A DNA stretch of 64,000 nt from WTJH01 sp049889695 (GCA_049889695.1 JBMHCX010000005.1:297878-361877); one strand, 5' to 3'. Counted from the stretch's first letter, positions 1 through 10,024 are shown. Notes: a model not told the origin generated them from the sequence alone. Numbers and translations: made by a program.

Positions 1-3000
1 AAGATCGATTCCTCTGAGGAAATTGCTCTTTAGTTGATCTTGAGTGAAACTATACCCTATACGAACGTTGTTCAGGTTAAGGTAATCAGCTTTGGTCAAG
101 AAGCGCGTAGAAGTAGAGTTTACATTAGACGTAAAGTTTCCATCCAAACGCGGTACGTCGGTTGCATCGCCTGGCATTTGCCAACGATTGAGGATATCGG
201 TGTGGTAGTTGTTTCCACCTGCTGCACGGTTGTGCATTAATCCAGCATAGGCAGAGTCATAAGCATATCCACCAATGCTATACAAGAATTGTGCACTGAT
301 ATCGAATTGTCCGAATCCTGCATTTAAACGGAAGGCACCACGTAGTTTCGGGAATGGAGATTTTCCGACGAATTTCTTTGTAGCAGAGGAATAGGAAGTT
401 GTCTCTTCCATAGAGATGGCTCTGTCTGGGAATTCGTCTTGGTATTCGAATAAACTTTCGATTCCTTCACCAGCATCCAACGCGCCATTTCCGTTTTCAT
501 CGAAGTAGTATTGGTTGTATAACGGCACTCCTAAGTCTGGGTCTACACCTGCATATTCACGAATGTAGAAGTCGAAAATAGAGTATCCTACCGCACGACC
601 AAAAGATCCGCTGATATCGATCACTTTCTGCTCAGATGTTGCAGGGTCGATCGGTAAACGCTTCATTTCGTTCTTAATCATTTCACCATTCACGGTAAAG
701 TCTAAGAAGAAATTTTGCTTTTGGATTAGATGTGCTGTTAAATCAAATTCCAATCCTTGGTTTTGTAATGCTCCGTCGTTAACACGTAAGAAAGCATACC
801 CTAAGGATGGTCCAACACGACGATCGAAGATGAGATCGTCAGTGTTTTTAACATAGTAGTCGATAGATCCTTCTAAGACGTTTCCAACTTCAAACTCAAT
901 ACCTGTTTGGAATTGTTTAGAAACCTCCCATGTAAGCTCTGGATTTCCTTTTGTAGAGAAGGATAAAGAAATATCGTCGTTTAAGTTTTGAACCTCAAAC
1001 AAGTCGTATCCTGGATAGAATCCTACCCCACCTTGCTCTCCGATGAGTCCGTAAGAAGCTTTTAGCTTTAATGAGCTAAAGATATTTTGGCTCGCCATAA
1101 AGTCTTCTTTAGAGACTAACCATGCTAAACCAGCAGAACCAAAGTTCCCCCACTTTTCTTTTACGAAGCGAGAAGAACCATCACGACGGATTGTTCCGTT
1201 GAAGAAGTACTTATCGTTGTAGCTGTAGTTCACTTGACCAAAGAAACTCTCCAATCGGTATTCATTGGTATAGGAAGTAGCAGGTGAACCAGCAACAACA
1301 GCATTGTTGAGTTCTACCCCATCAGGAATTACCAAGTTGTATTTGTTGGCATTCATGGTGGATAGAGAATAGCTATACGCTTCGTGCGCCGCAAATGCAC
1401 TAACAGAATGTTGCCCGAAAGTACGAGAATAACGAAGTAGTGCCAATAGGTTGGTGGTTAAGACCTCTGTTTTAGATTTAGAGATATAACCGTTTTGTCC
1501 GGCGTTTGGTCCATAGAATGGATCATTTCTGTAGTTACGTGCTGCATTGGAGTACGTAGTTCCTAAGCTAGTTTCGAATTTAAGCCCTTCAGCCAACTCC
1601 ACTTTAAATGAAGTGTTGGTGTTTAAGGCGTGCGTAAGTGTGTTACGCGTACTTAAGTTCGCATCAGCAATAGAGTTGGTTAATGCACCAAAGCTTCGTC
1701 CGAGTCCATAGTCATACAGATATCCTCCGTAGATAGGATCTTCATAGGGTGTTGCTTGAGGTACAAGGTTGTTGGTTAACTCATCGTAACGCTTAAACAG
1801 CGGGAAAATTGCTGGAATATTATCTGTAAACCAGAAGACGCTTCCAGAATCTGAAGATTGTCCAGGATTGTTAAAATCGCTGTAAGTGTATCCTATACGC
1901 ATAGAACCGGTTAACCAATCGTTCAATTTAGAAGTTAAGTTTAAACGGGTAGAGTAACGTTTAAAATCAGTATTCACAGCATATCCAATATCTTCTAGAT
2001 AACCAAAAGAAGTAAAGTATTGTGTCTTTTCATCACCTCCGTTGATGCTGAGGTTGGTTTCCTGACGGATAGAATTTTGGAAAGCATAATCATCCCAATC
2101 TTCCGGATCGTATAGACGTTGTGCAGAAGGAACTACAGAACGCGTTTGTGGATCGATGAGGTTGGCTCCAAGTGGATCTGCAGCCGTATACCACATGTTG
2201 TAACGAGAATCGATACCAGTACCTCCAGTAAAGATATTCGCATCGGCATATGCTTCTGCTTGAGGAGCATAGGCAGTGTCTAAGTTTCCATTGGCGTCAG
2301 TACCATTGGTAGCCCAATCTCTATTAAAGAGGTTTTCCCATACTAAACCGATGAAAGTTTCTGGCGATTCTACAGTACTGTAGCGTGGCAACAAACGGAA
2401 GTTTACCCCTGTTTTGGTGTCTACGTTAATTTGTGTAGTTCCTTTTCCACCTTTTTTGGTGTTGATGAGGATTACCCCATTTGCTCCCCGAGCTCCGTAG
2501 ATCGCTGTCGCAGTTGCATCTTTCAATACAGTTGTTGACTCGATGTCGGCTGGGTTAATTGCATTTAGAGGTCCATCGTAAGGAACACCATCTAAAACGT
2601 AAAGTGGTCCACGGCTTCCGTTTACAGTTCCAATTCCTCGAATACGAATCGAAGAAACTGTACCTGGCTGTCCAGAAGTATTAATGACAGTCACACCAGC
2701 TGATTCTCCAGCGAGTGCCTGAGAAACGTTTGCCACGTTTTTGGCCTCTAATACTTCGGCTTTAATGGTTTTTTGTGTACCGGTAAATGATTCCTTGGTG
2801 GCAGTAGAGTAACCAGACACGACAACTTCTTCCAGCTCATTGGCTGCTTGAAGACTTGCGCTTAACTGATCTTGTGCTCCGACCATCATTGTAACGGTTT
2901 CGTAGCCTACGAAACTAAATTCGAGGGTGTCTCCTTCATTGGCTTGAATGGAATAGTTTCCATCAAAATCAGTCGCCACTCCATTGGAAGTTCCCTGAAC

Positions 3001-3126
3001 GAGTACCGTAGCTCCCGGCAATGGCAGACCTTGATCGTCTGTCACTGTACCCGTTATTGTCTTCTGAGCAACGGCTAAGCCGATTCCCATAAAGAACAAT
3101 AATGTTACTTTAAGCAAGCTTTTCAT
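1..3126 (-). CDS. SusC/RagA-type TonB-dependent outer-membrane transporter (3' end off window)
   Basis: This is the 5' 1,042 codons of a SusC-family receptor running off the left edge. It begins with a signal peptide ending in ..GLAVAQ, then a carboxypeptidase-regulatory-like domain (motifs LPLPGATV, DFDGNYSI, SFVGY; about residues 20-100), then a TonB plug domain (about 115-225; VLKDATATAIYGARGANGVI) and long beta-barrel sequence. Family members import large ligands through the outer membrane using TonB energy, with a SusD lipoprotein as lid. The partner susD would lie downstream, beyond base 1. The ATG (3124-3126) has a Bacteroidota promoter just upstream. The substrate cannot be inferred: no CAZyme or other hint is adjacent. 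Confidence 0.95.
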   Translation of the reverse strand, partial: MKSLLKVTLLFFMGIGLAVAQKTITGTVTDDQGLPLPGATVLVQGTSNGVATDFDGNYSIQANEGDTLEFSFVGYETVTMMVGAQDQLSASLQAANELEEVVVSGYSTATKESFTGTQKTIKAEVLEAKNVANVSQALAGESAGVTVINTSGQPGTVSSIRIRGIGTVNGSRGPLYVLDGVPYDGPLNAINPADIESTTVLKDATATAIYGARGANGVILINTKKGGKGTTQINVDTKTGVNFRLLPRYSTVESPETFIGLVWENLFNRDWATNGTDANGNLDTAYAPQAEAYADANIFTGGTGIDSRYNMWYTAADPLGANLIDPQTRSVVPSAQRLYDPEDWDDYAFQNSIRQETNLSINGGDEKTQYFTSFGYLEDIGYAVNTDFKRYSTRLNLTSKLNDWLTGSMRIGYTYSDFNNPGQSSDSGSVFWFTDNIPAIFPLFKRYDELTNNLVPQATPYEDPIYGGYLYDYGLGRSFGALTNSIADANLSTRNTLTHALNTNTSFKVELAEGLKFETSLGTTYSNAARNYRNDPFYGPNAGQNGYISKSKTEVLTTNLLALLRYSRTFGQHSVSAFAAHEAYSYSLSTMNANKYNLVIPDGVELNNAVVAGSPATSYTNEYRLESFFGQVNYSYNDKYFFNGTIRRDGSSRFVKEKWGNFGSAGLAWLVSKEDFMASQNIFSSLKLKASYGLIGEQGGVGFYPGYDLFEVQNLNDDISLSFSTKGNPELTWEVSKQFQTGIEFEVGNVLEGSIDYYVKNTDDLIFDRRVGPSLGYAFLRVNDGALQNQGLEFDLTAHLIQKQNFFLDFTVNGEMIKNEMKRLPIDPATSEQKVIDISGSFGRAVGYSIFDFYIREYAGVDPDLGVPLYNQYYFDENGNGALDAGEGIESLFEYQDEFPDRAISMEETTSYSSATKKFVGKSPFPKLRGAFRLNAGFGQFDISAQFLYSIGGYAYDSAYAGLMHNRAAGGNNYHTDILNRWQMPGDATDVPRLDGNFTSNVNSTSTRFLTKADYLNLNNVRIGYSFTQDQLKSNFLRGIDL

Positions 3127-3144
3127 ACTTTTTTTGTTTTTGTT

Positions 3145-3173
3145 AAAATATAGTTAATATACGAAGCCCCCAA
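3145..3173 (-). promoter_or_regulatory. Putative promoter of the first SusC gene
   Basis: Read on the minus strand there is a TTG (3171-3173), an 18-bp spacer and TATATTTT (3145-3152). This is close to the Bacteroidota sigma-A consensus TTG-N17-23-TAnnTTTG, with the last base differing. It ends 18 bp before the ATG. It suggests this SusC is transcribed independently of the small gene upstream of it. Confidence 0.5.
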
Positions 3174-3201
3174 TATAGAGAAAAATTTACTAATAAATCA
3201 T

Positions 3202-3900
3202 CTAATCTTCTCTAGAGTTCAGAATCTGAAATAATTCCCGTAAATCTTCTTCTTTTTTTAAACTTAATCTATTTTCTTTTAGAAGCTTCTTAAAGTCAAT
3301 TCCGTTAAAAGCTGATATTTTGTTGAAGGATTTCGCTGATTTTGGCATTTTCATGACGCGTTTGTCGACGACTAAGTAGTAATTCACTTCATCTTCCCAT
3401 TTGTTTTTTTGAGTATCGAGGGCTTTGCCGGGTACGGCAATACCGTCTCTTCTGGGGGTAGCCACATTTTTACGATGCGCGGCCAAGAGACCATAGGGGG
3501 CAGGAGTGACCACTACCTGAAAATAGGTGGGCGGATTTTTAACGCTTTCAATCCGAAGCTTCTGCGCAGGGATAAATTGGGTTCCTCCATAGGCAATCTG
3601 AAGAATTTCCGAAGGCTCTAGTTGATAGATTTGACCACTGTCATTTTTAAACTCGAATACTTGGGCGGCAATATCATATCGAATCTTACCTTCGAATACC
3701 TGTTCACTGGCAAAGAGAATTTCTCCCCCTTCAAAAGTATCTTTCCAATAGGGAGTCCCCTCCATATTGCTATACTTTCGATTATTTTCGGACAGAAATA
3801 AATTCCCGGATCGGAACATATTCGTCTCACTGATGGACATTACCTGTGCGCTTAGTGTATACGAAAAGCACAACAGGCTGCATACGATTAGTTTTTTCAT
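3202..3900 (-). CDS. Secreted protein of unknown function between two SusCD units
   Basis: A 232-residue protein with a clear signal peptide (MKKLIVCSLLCFSYTLSAQ, cleavage likely after residue 18 or 19) and no lipobox Cys or membrane segment. The mature part is a mixed alpha/beta-looking sequence ending in a charged Lys/Glu-rich tail (residues about 200-232). I do not recognise a domain. The gene lies directly behind the terminator of the preceding SusC-SusD pair and 75 bp before the next SusC, so it depends on readthrough or on a promoter overlapping the hairpin. Its position suggests a periplasmic or surface accessory of an uptake unit, which is inference only. Confidence 0.8.
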   Translation of the reverse strand: MKKLIVCSLLCFSYTLSAQVMSISETNMFRSGNLFLSENNRKYSNMEGTPYWKDTFEGGEILFASEQVFEGKIRYDIAAQVFEFKNDSGQIYQLEPSEILQIAYGGTQFIPAQKLRIESVKNPPTYFQVVVTPAPYGLLAAHRKNVATPRRDGIAVPGKALDTQKNKWEDEVNYYLVVDKRVMKMPKSAKSFNKISAFNGIDFKKLLKENRLSLKKEEDLRELFQILNSRED

Positions 3901-3917
3901 TGCTATAGGGTTAAAAA

Positions 3918-3946
3918 AAAAAGCACCTACAATATAGGTGCTTTTC
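3918..3946 (-). terminator. Rho-independent terminator after SusC2-SusD2
   Basis: A 10-bp perfect stem (3920-3929 with 3935-3944, arms AAAGCACCTA/TAGGTGCTTT) closes a 5-nt loop. On the minus strand it is followed by an uninterrupted T run (plus-strand A run 3913-3922). It lies 20 bp past the SusD2 stop and less than 20 bp before the start of the next gene. Confidence 0.85.
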
Positions 3947-3966
3947 TTGATTCATATTTAAGTGGA

Positions 3967-5415
3967 CTAGTTTCTATCCCACCAAAGTGCACGATCTTGG
4001 TTATCGGCTCCTTCTCCTTGCATTTGAAGTGCAGCATTGTAGTTATCTGCATTCAATTCACGAGTAATCGCCGCATATCCATTTCTTTTTGGAATACCAT
4101 TTCCGCTAAGAGCATCGCGTGCAGGCGTAAGTGCAGGAGCGTCTAAACGTCTCCACTCTGCCCAAGCTTCAGCACCTTGCATGAATAGCGCTACGTATTT
4201 TTCATAGGCGATCATATCCATGATGTTAGTGGTCTGTGCAGTGATAGCATTTGCAGTAGCATAGGTTTGTGCTGCAGCAGCATCTACACCCCATTGGTCC
4301 ATGGACGCCATGATTCCGATATTGTACCAAGTAGCTGCATCGCCCGCCGCTGCAGGGATCCACCCACGGTTAGCTGCTTCTGCATAACCAAAAGCCACTT
4401 GTGCATAACTAAACATCATTCCTCCTGCTTGTGTACCATCAAGGATGATATCATGCGTGATAAATGAGAGGTCAGCTTGTAATACATTAGGATTGTCTAC
4501 ACCATAAGGACATCCAGCATAAGCACCACTTTGGTTAGTTTCAGCAAAGTGAGGGATACGTGGGTCGTTATGTGCTTGTAGGAACGCTAATAAAGTATCT
4601 GAGATAGCATAGTCAGCACGTGTCTGGAAACGGTCTTGCCATGGGTTATCGTTGTTGTCCTCAGTCAGGTAAGGATAGTGGATGTTTTCTCCAGCTCCAA
4701 TAACACCAGCATTATGTGCTTCTAGGAATTCTGCTTGCGCACGGTTATTGTCTACATCAGCAATACGAAGGGCCATTACCATTTTAAGGGTATTGGCAAA
4801 CTTTCTCCAATGCGCCATATTTCCGTCGAAGAGGATATCTCCATTAACAGAACCTGAATCATCGATTTGTGCAAGAGCAGCGTCGATTTCATCAAATAAA
4901 CCACCTGCACCTACATAGATGTCTTGCTGTGAAGTAAAGGCTGGTTTAAGGTTTTGAGCTCCTTTCAAGATTTCATCTCTGTTGTAAGGAATAGCTCCCC
5001 AACGGTCTGTCATATAATGAAAGTAATAGGCTTGAAGAATACGTGCAACAGCAATTTGGTTAGCTGTTGTTCCCCCACCTGTATATTTAGTTGGGTCCGC
5101 AGCGTTCAAGTCAATAATCTCCTGAAGGTCTTTCAGGGGACCTGAATACCATGCGTCGTACGACCATTCAAACTGCTCGTAACGAGAGTCCTCGGTATAG
5201 GTGATCTCAGAAATATACTGCACCATAAGGTTTCCGTTCACTTCACTTACGTGAGAAGGAATTGTACGAATCGCATTGGTCAGTAGTGCCGCAGTAGAAG
5301 CGGTAGAAGGCTGATTAGGGTTCAGGTTTTCGTCCCCGAAATCTACAGTGTCACAAGAAACCGCAAGGCCCATTGCTAACACTAATCCTCCGAAATAATT
5401 AATATATTTTTTCAT
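3967..5415 (-). CDS. SusD-like lipoprotein (SusD_RagB_2 type), unit 2
   Basis: A 482-residue surface lipoprotein that caps the SusC transporter encoded just upstream and captures its ligand. The N-terminus has a lipoprotein signal (..MGLAVSC, Cys21), followed by the LNPNQPST motif and the helical TPR-like fold typical of the SusD-like group usually placed in the second SusD superfamily (PF12771-like). It lacks the RxxEL..EGxRxxDL pattern of classical SusD. The length is normal (about 480). Its ATG is 12 bp after the SusC2 stop and a strong terminator follows its own stop. The C-terminus (LWWDRN) is typical of this group. The substrate is unknown. Confidence 0.93.
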   Translation of the reverse strand: MKKYINYFGGLVLAMGLAVSCDTVDFGDENLNPNQPSTASTAALLTNAIRTIPSHVSEVNGNLMVQYISEITYTEDSRYEQFEWSYDAWYSGPLKDLQEIIDLNAADPTKYTGGGTTANQIAVARILQAYYFHYMTDRWGAIPYNRDEILKGAQNLKPAFTSQQDIYVGAGGLFDEIDAALAQIDDSGSVNGDILFDGNMAHWRKFANTLKMVMALRIADVDNNRAQAEFLEAHNAGVIGAGENIHYPYLTEDNNDNPWQDRFQTRADYAISDTLLAFLQAHNDPRIPHFAETNQSGAYAGCPYGVDNPNVLQADLSFITHDIILDGTQAGGMMFSYAQVAFGYAEAANRGWIPAAAGDAATWYNIGIMASMDQWGVDAAAAQTYATANAITAQTTNIMDMIAYEKYVALFMQGAEAWAEWRRLDAPALTPARDALSGNGIPKRNGYAAITRELNADNYNAALQMQGEGADNQDRALWWDRN

Positions 5416-5427
5416 GATTCGTTAATA

Positions 5428-8400
5428 TTAGAAGTTAAGTTTCACGTTTAATCCTAAAGTACGTGCTGGAGGTAACTGCCCTCCTTCAACGTGACGGAAA
5501 GAACCAGCGATAGATCCGCTACCTTCAATCTCAGATGGATCTAATCCACCTCCGTGACCTACTTTAGAATACAACAACAATAGGTTGTTTCCGATCAATG
5601 AGATGTCTACTCCTGTGAATGGAGTGTTAGCAATCATATCTTGTGGTAATTGATATCCGATTCGCAACTGACGTAGTTTTAGGTAAGTAGCGTCGTATAA
5701 CCACTCGTCGTGTACACCGAAGTAACTTCCACCCCAAGTAGAGGCTTCCATATATACATCAACTGGGTTTCCATCGGCATCAACTCCCTGACGGCGAACA
5801 CCACCACCATTGGCAGGATCGTCACGTAGTGGATTTCCTCTGTCGTTAAGTCCAGCTGTGTTTTCGTGTAGTCCTGAGTAGTAAGAGAACATGTTAGAAG
5901 TCGTGTAGAAATTACCTCCACTTTGGAAATCTAATCCAAGGTTCATGTACCAGTTTTTGTAAGACATGTTCGATACAATCCCTCCAGTGAAATCAGGAAG
6001 TAAGTTTCCTAATACTTCTCCTGTGTTAAAGGTGTAACGTCCAGAGCTTGTTAGGATGTAGTTTCCGTTGGCATCTGTAGCACGCTGGCGCCCTACAAAA
6101 GTACCATACTCTTCACCAACGCGGTTTTGCAGTTGCAATCCACCCCAGCTTACCCAAGAATCTAATACTTGCGTATCGATTCCTTCAGCAATAAAGTCTT
6201 GCTGCTTGTTTAAAGTAGCAAAGTTTACAGAAAGATCCCAAACGAAGTTGTCTGTTTGGATCGGCGTTCCACTAAGCGTAAGCTCGATACCATTAGAGGA
6301 TGTTTGACCAGAGTTAATCGAAAGACCTGAGAAACCAGAAGAGGCAGCTACAGGAATTGCCACTGGCAATTGCTTGTCTTTACGATCGAAGTAAGTCACA
6401 TCAAGACCGATACGATCTTTAAGGAAACGCATTTCAAGACCTAATTCCAATTCATCGCGCGTACCTCCAAGAAGCTCAGGGTTTGCTTGCGTGTTTGGAA
6501 CAGAGAAAGAAGCATTCGTTCCATATGGATTTCCTACATTATAAACGGTAGTTGTTTGGTAAGCTCCTGGGAAAATTGGCGCCTGAGAGAAACCTCCACG
6601 TAATTTTCCGAAAGATAATAATCCACCAAAGTCAACGAGTTTGTCGAAAACAAAACTAGCAGAAAGTCCAAGTGTTTCGAGACGGTTAGCATCTGCATTT
6701 GCCGTAGACCCCCAGTCTAAACGATAAGAGGCATCTAAGTATACCATACTGTTATATCCTACAGATAAGGCAGCAAAGTTCGACTGAAGTTTGTCTTGCG
6801 TTAGCGTAGACGAATAGTTCGGACGGTCTACAGAAGTTGCAATGCTGTAGAAATTTGGTACGGATAAACCTCCGACAGTAGAAGCAGATACTCGATTAGA
6901 ACGGTTTTGCTGCATTTGGTAACCCAGCTTAAGGTTCATATCGATGTTTCCGCTAAAGCGCTTGTCATAAGAAAGGAATCCCCAAAGTTCGTTTTGGATA
7001 TAACGTGAAGAGGCTTCAGAGAAAGCTGGTAATTCAAGACCGCCGAAAGCCGTACGTCCGTTAGATACATAGTTGTTGAAACGACGACGTAGTTCCAAGT
7101 TAGCTGAAAGCCCTGGAGCAAGATCAAAGTTCGCTCCTACGTTTCCGAACATTACATCCTTACGTTGAAGGTTTAAGTTGTTGTCTGGGCCAAAGTGAGG
7201 CGCATCCCAATATTGTGGACGTGGATTACGAGCAGAACGAGCGTTCCAGCTGTAGTAGTTTCCTTCGAAGAAGTAGTTTCTTTTCAGGCGATCCATGTCC
7301 AATTGTCTTTGCCACCATTGGTTAAAGTTAGAACCGAGTCCACCATAACCGTTGGTTGGGCTATTTTTAGTTTCACGGAACTGATAGTTCATTCCAGCGT
7401 AAAGTTCAATCTTTTCGGTTAGGTTGAAAGATCCTCGAACGTTTACGTCTACTTGGTCACGACCAGAGTTTGGCATTACCAAGGTTTGCTTTAAGTTACG
7501 GATAGCCGTACGGATGCTGTAGTCTTCACCACCTTTCGCCCATACCAAAGAAGTGTTGTTGGAAATGGCTGTTTGGTAGAAGTCACGTACGTTATCTGGA
7601 TTGGCTTCCCATGGACGTGTTTGTCCGAATTCTGGGTGACCAGGAATCCAGCTATCCCAGTGGCGAACTTGTGTTCCATCTAAACGTGGTCCCCAAGATT
7701 CGTCTGCAGCGTAGTAAGGAATTCTGTCTCCGTTAAACGCTGCCCATTCTGCTGGGTCAGTTGCTGAGTTATAAGTAAAAGTATCCCACTCTTGATAGTA
7801 ACCTCCACCGTAATCGTCTTGGTAGTTTGGAAGGATGGAAACGTTCGTCATCTGCGTTGTGTGGTCGATAGAGAAGCTCGACTGACCTTTTTCCGCAGAT
7901 TTCGTTGTGATTAATACAACCCCGTTACGTGCATCTACCCCGTAAAGAGCAGTTGCCGCAGCACCTTTCAGTACAGTAATATTAGCGACGTTGTCTGTGT
8001 TCACATCTGTTTGTGAAAATAGTTTCACACCATCAACTACATAAAGTACTCCAGTTTCCCCACGAAGACGTAAGAAACCAGCGTCGAAAGTAGAAGAAGA
8101 TCCACCGATCATTTGTACCCCAGCGACCTTACCGGTAAGCGACACGTTTAAGTCGGTGTCTTTTGCTTGTACCAGACGATCACCAGCGACGGTCTGTTGG
8201 GCGTACCCAATAGACTTCTTTTCACGGGAAACCCCGAGTGCTGATACAACGATCTCATCGAGTTCGTTGTCGGAAGTCAAAGTAAAGTTTAGTGAGTCGC
8301 CAGCACCTACCTGCTGTGTAGCAGTTGTGTAGCCCACGAAGCTCACTTCCAAAGTGGCACCTTCAGCAACTTCGATGGAATAGTTTCCGTCGAAATCTGT

Positions 8401-8553
8401 TGTTACCCCATTGGAAGTTCCTTGTTCAAGAACGGTGGCTCCAGGCAGAGGCATCCCTGCATCATCGAGTACCGAACCGGTTACTGTTTTTTGTGCGATA
8501 GCCACACTAAGGCTAAAAACACTCAACAGCAAAACTTGCAATACGCTTTTCAT
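5428..8553 (-). CDS. SusC/RagA-type TonB-dependent transporter, unit 2
   Basis: A 1,041-residue outer-membrane transporter. In order it has a signal peptide (residues 1-20, ending SVAIAQ), a carboxypeptidase-regulatory-like domain (about 21-100, with PLPGATVLEQGTSNG and DFDGNYSIEV), a plug (about 115-220, with VLKGAAATALYGVDARNGVV) and a beta-barrel ending in LNVKLNF with a terminal Phe, as expected for Bam-assembled barrels. The plug begins with an ALGVSREKKSIGYA stretch common in flavobacterial RagA-type proteins. It forms a two-gene operon with the SusD-like gene 12 bp downstream. The N-terminal domain resembles that of the partial SusC at the window start more than those of units 3 and 4. 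Confidence 0.96.
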   Translation of the reverse strand: MKSVLQVLLLSVFSLSVAIAQKTVTGSVLDDAGMPLPGATVLEQGTSNGVTTDFDGNYSIEVAEGATLEVSFVGYTTATQQVGAGDSLNFTLTSDNELDEIVVSALGVSREKKSIGYAQQTVAGDRLVQAKDTDLNVSLTGKVAGVQMIGGSSSTFDAGFLRLRGETGVLYVVDGVKLFSQTDVNTDNVANITVLKGAAATALYGVDARNGVVLITTKSAEKGQSSFSIDHTTQMTNVSILPNYQDDYGGGYYQEWDTFTYNSATDPAEWAAFNGDRIPYYAADESWGPRLDGTQVRHWDSWIPGHPEFGQTRPWEANPDNVRDFYQTAISNNTSLVWAKGGEDYSIRTAIRNLKQTLVMPNSGRDQVDVNVRGSFNLTEKIELYAGMNYQFRETKNSPTNGYGGLGSNFNQWWQRQLDMDRLKRNYFFEGNYYSWNARSARNPRPQYWDAPHFGPDNNLNLQRKDVMFGNVGANFDLAPGLSANLELRRRFNNYVSNGRTAFGGLELPAFSEASSRYIQNELWGFLSYDKRFSGNIDMNLKLGYQMQQNRSNRVSASTVGGLSVPNFYSIATSVDRPNYSSTLTQDKLQSNFAALSVGYNSMVYLDASYRLDWGSTANADANRLETLGLSASFVFDKLVDFGGLLSFGKLRGGFSQAPIFPGAYQTTTVYNVGNPYGTNASFSVPNTQANPELLGGTRDELELGLEMRFLKDRIGLDVTYFDRKDKQLPVAIPVAASSGFSGLSINSGQTSSNGIELTLSGTPIQTDNFVWDLSVNFATLNKQQDFIAEGIDTQVLDSWVSWGGLQLQNRVGEEYGTFVGRQRATDANGNYILTSSGRYTFNTGEVLGNLLPDFTGGIVSNMSYKNWYMNLGLDFQSGGNFYTTSNMFSYYSGLHENTAGLNDRGNPLRDDPANGGGVRRQGVDADGNPVDVYMEASTWGGSYFGVHDEWLYDATYLKLRQLRIGYQLPQDMIANTPFTGVDISLIGNNLLLLYSKVGHGGGLDPSEIEGSGSIAGSFRHVEGGQLPPARTLGLNVKLNF

Positions 8554-8593
8554 TTGTTTTGTTATTAAATTAGTTAATAAATTTTGGTAAAGG

Positions 8594-8601
8594 CAAATAT
8601 A
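8594..8601 (-). promoter_or_regulatory. -7 promoter element of SusC2
   Basis: On the minus strand the sequence is TATATTTG, an exact match to the Bacteroidota -7 box TAnnTTTG, 40 bp before the SusC2 ATG. No good TTG is at the -33 distance; the nearest resemblance is TGTGG. It lies between the terminator of the upstream unit and the gene, so each unit probably has its own promoter. Confidence 0.6.
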
Positions 8602-8652
8602 TTAAAATTATGTTAACGTCCACATTTTATAAGGGGAGAGCTGTCGATCAAA

Positions 8653-8680
8653 TAAAAAAACCCCGAAACAAGTCCGGGGC
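8653..8680 (-). terminator. Terminator after SusC3-SusD3
   Basis: On the minus strand a CCCCG/CGGGG stem (8675-8679 with 8661-8665) is followed by seven T. It starts 30 bp past the SusD3 stop. The sequence around it is nearly copied in the terminator of unit 4 (13518-13544). Confidence 0.75.
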
Positions 8681-8709
8681 ATTTTCATGGATATAGTTGG
8701 GTTTTTGTT

Positions 8710-10014
8710 TTAGTTGTTTACTGGGGTTTTATCGTAAAGCCCAGGAATTGGGTCTGGAACATTAGGATTATTGTCAATTTCCACTTGAGGATACAAGAAA
8801 CGTTGAGGAATGGTAGACCCAGTTTTTGGTGGGACATCCAATAAATTATTTGTACGTCTAATATCATGGTAAGGTTCAAGTTGCCCTACTAAGCTGACAT
8901 ATTTTTCCTCAAGGATTTCTAATAGCAAATCCTCTCCACCTGAGTCAGTGGTGGGAAAATCACCATCAAACCGATCTGCCAAGTGATTCCTTACTTCATT
9001 AAAGGCATCCCTTGCTGCTGATTCATCTCCTGTTCTGTAGTGAGATTCTGCAGCGATTAGCTTAACTTCTATCCAGGAAATCAATGGAAACGAAGTAGTC
9101 TGTCCAAATGCTCCATCACTTTCAACATTAAGTGTTGTCCCCGTAAAATAATAATTCAGCCTTAAAGAATCCCCTGGAGTAGTGATGCGTCTTTCAACAT
9201 CATCTGTTTGATCCAATAATTGGAATAAATAAGACCCATTTGCATCTAAATAGCCTTCTCTTTCATCCACAGTAAATTGGTAGTAAAGGTTTCTATTTTC
9301 TAAAGATTCTCCATGGAGAACCATTAAATCCTCGCCTTCTTCTATTCCCATTTGTGCATGTCTTAAAGCATTCGTGTAGTCTTTGGTGTGTAAGAAATAA
9401 CGGGCTTTTAGGGAATGAGCAACTTGCCCCCAGGTCGCATCACTTGAAAGGCGATTCCCTGCGTAGAGGCTTACCGATTCTTCTCCAAGATAGTCTATTG
9501 CTTGATCCAATAGATTTTGAACACCACTGTAGACAGTAGTTTGACTGTCATATTCGGGTTGATAGAATTCATCTGATTTATTGGCTTGTGTGAATGGTAT
9601 GTCTCCGTAAAGTGCGGTCATTTCTCCGAACATTGCGGCCTCAGCGATTTGAGCAACCCCTACTAATTTGGTGTTTTCATTTTCAAGGGCCGCTTTTTGA
9701 GTAACTTGAGCTTGTGCTATACCATCGACATATGCGTCGTCCCACATATCATTGAATTCCCCAGAAGTTACGGAATATCCATTGAGAGTCACATATTGAC
9801 GATCACTTCCGGTAAAGTGATTCATGAAGATGCCTGCATAACGAGCACTATTGCTTTCCGCTAGCTGCATCCAACCTAATTGCGCTTGACCAATTATTAA
9901 TTCGGGAGCCGAATTATTAAAGTTATTGGGATCTGAATTTAGATCCTCTGTGTAAGTCTCGCAGCTCAAGAGCGGGAGAATTGTTAAGAGAGTTATATAC
10001 GTATATTTTTTCAT
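8710..10014 (-). CDS. SusD-like lipoprotein (SusD_RagB_2 type), unit 3
   Basis: A 434-residue SusD-like lipoprotein with lipobox ILPLLSC (Cys18), then DLNSDPNNF and the QAQLGWMQL / WDDAYVDGIAQAQ helices typical of the second SusD group. The C-terminal part has the EKYVSLVGQLEPYHDIRR stretch, the counterpart of the conserved ..E.y.al..qg.e.w.e.RR region in this group. It would bind ligand at the cell surface and hand it to the SusC encoded 10 bp upstream. It is somewhat shorter than unit 2 SusD. It is followed by a GC-stem terminator. The ligand is unknown. Confidence 0.93.
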   Translation of the reverse strand: MKKYTYITLLTILPLLSCETYTEDLNSDPNNFNNSAPELIIGQAQLGWMQLAESNSARYAGIFMNHFTGSDRQYVTLNGYSVTSGEFNDMWDDAYVDGIAQAQVTQKAALENENTKLVGVAQIAEAAMFGEMTALYGDIPFTQANKSDEFYQPEYDSQTTVYSGVQNLLDQAIDYLGEESVSLYAGNRLSSDATWGQVAHSLKARYFLHTKDYTNALRHAQMGIEEGEDLMVLHGESLENRNLYYQFTVDEREGYLDANGSYLFQLLDQTDDVERRITTPGDSLRLNYYFTGTTLNVESDGAFGQTTSFPLISWIEVKLIAAESHYRTGDESAARDAFNEVRNHLADRFDGDFPTTDSGGEDLLLEILEEKYVSLVGQLEPYHDIRRTNNLLDVPPKTGSTIPQRFLYPQVEIDNNPNVPDPIPGLYDKTPVNN

Positions 10015-10024
10015 AACGATCTGA

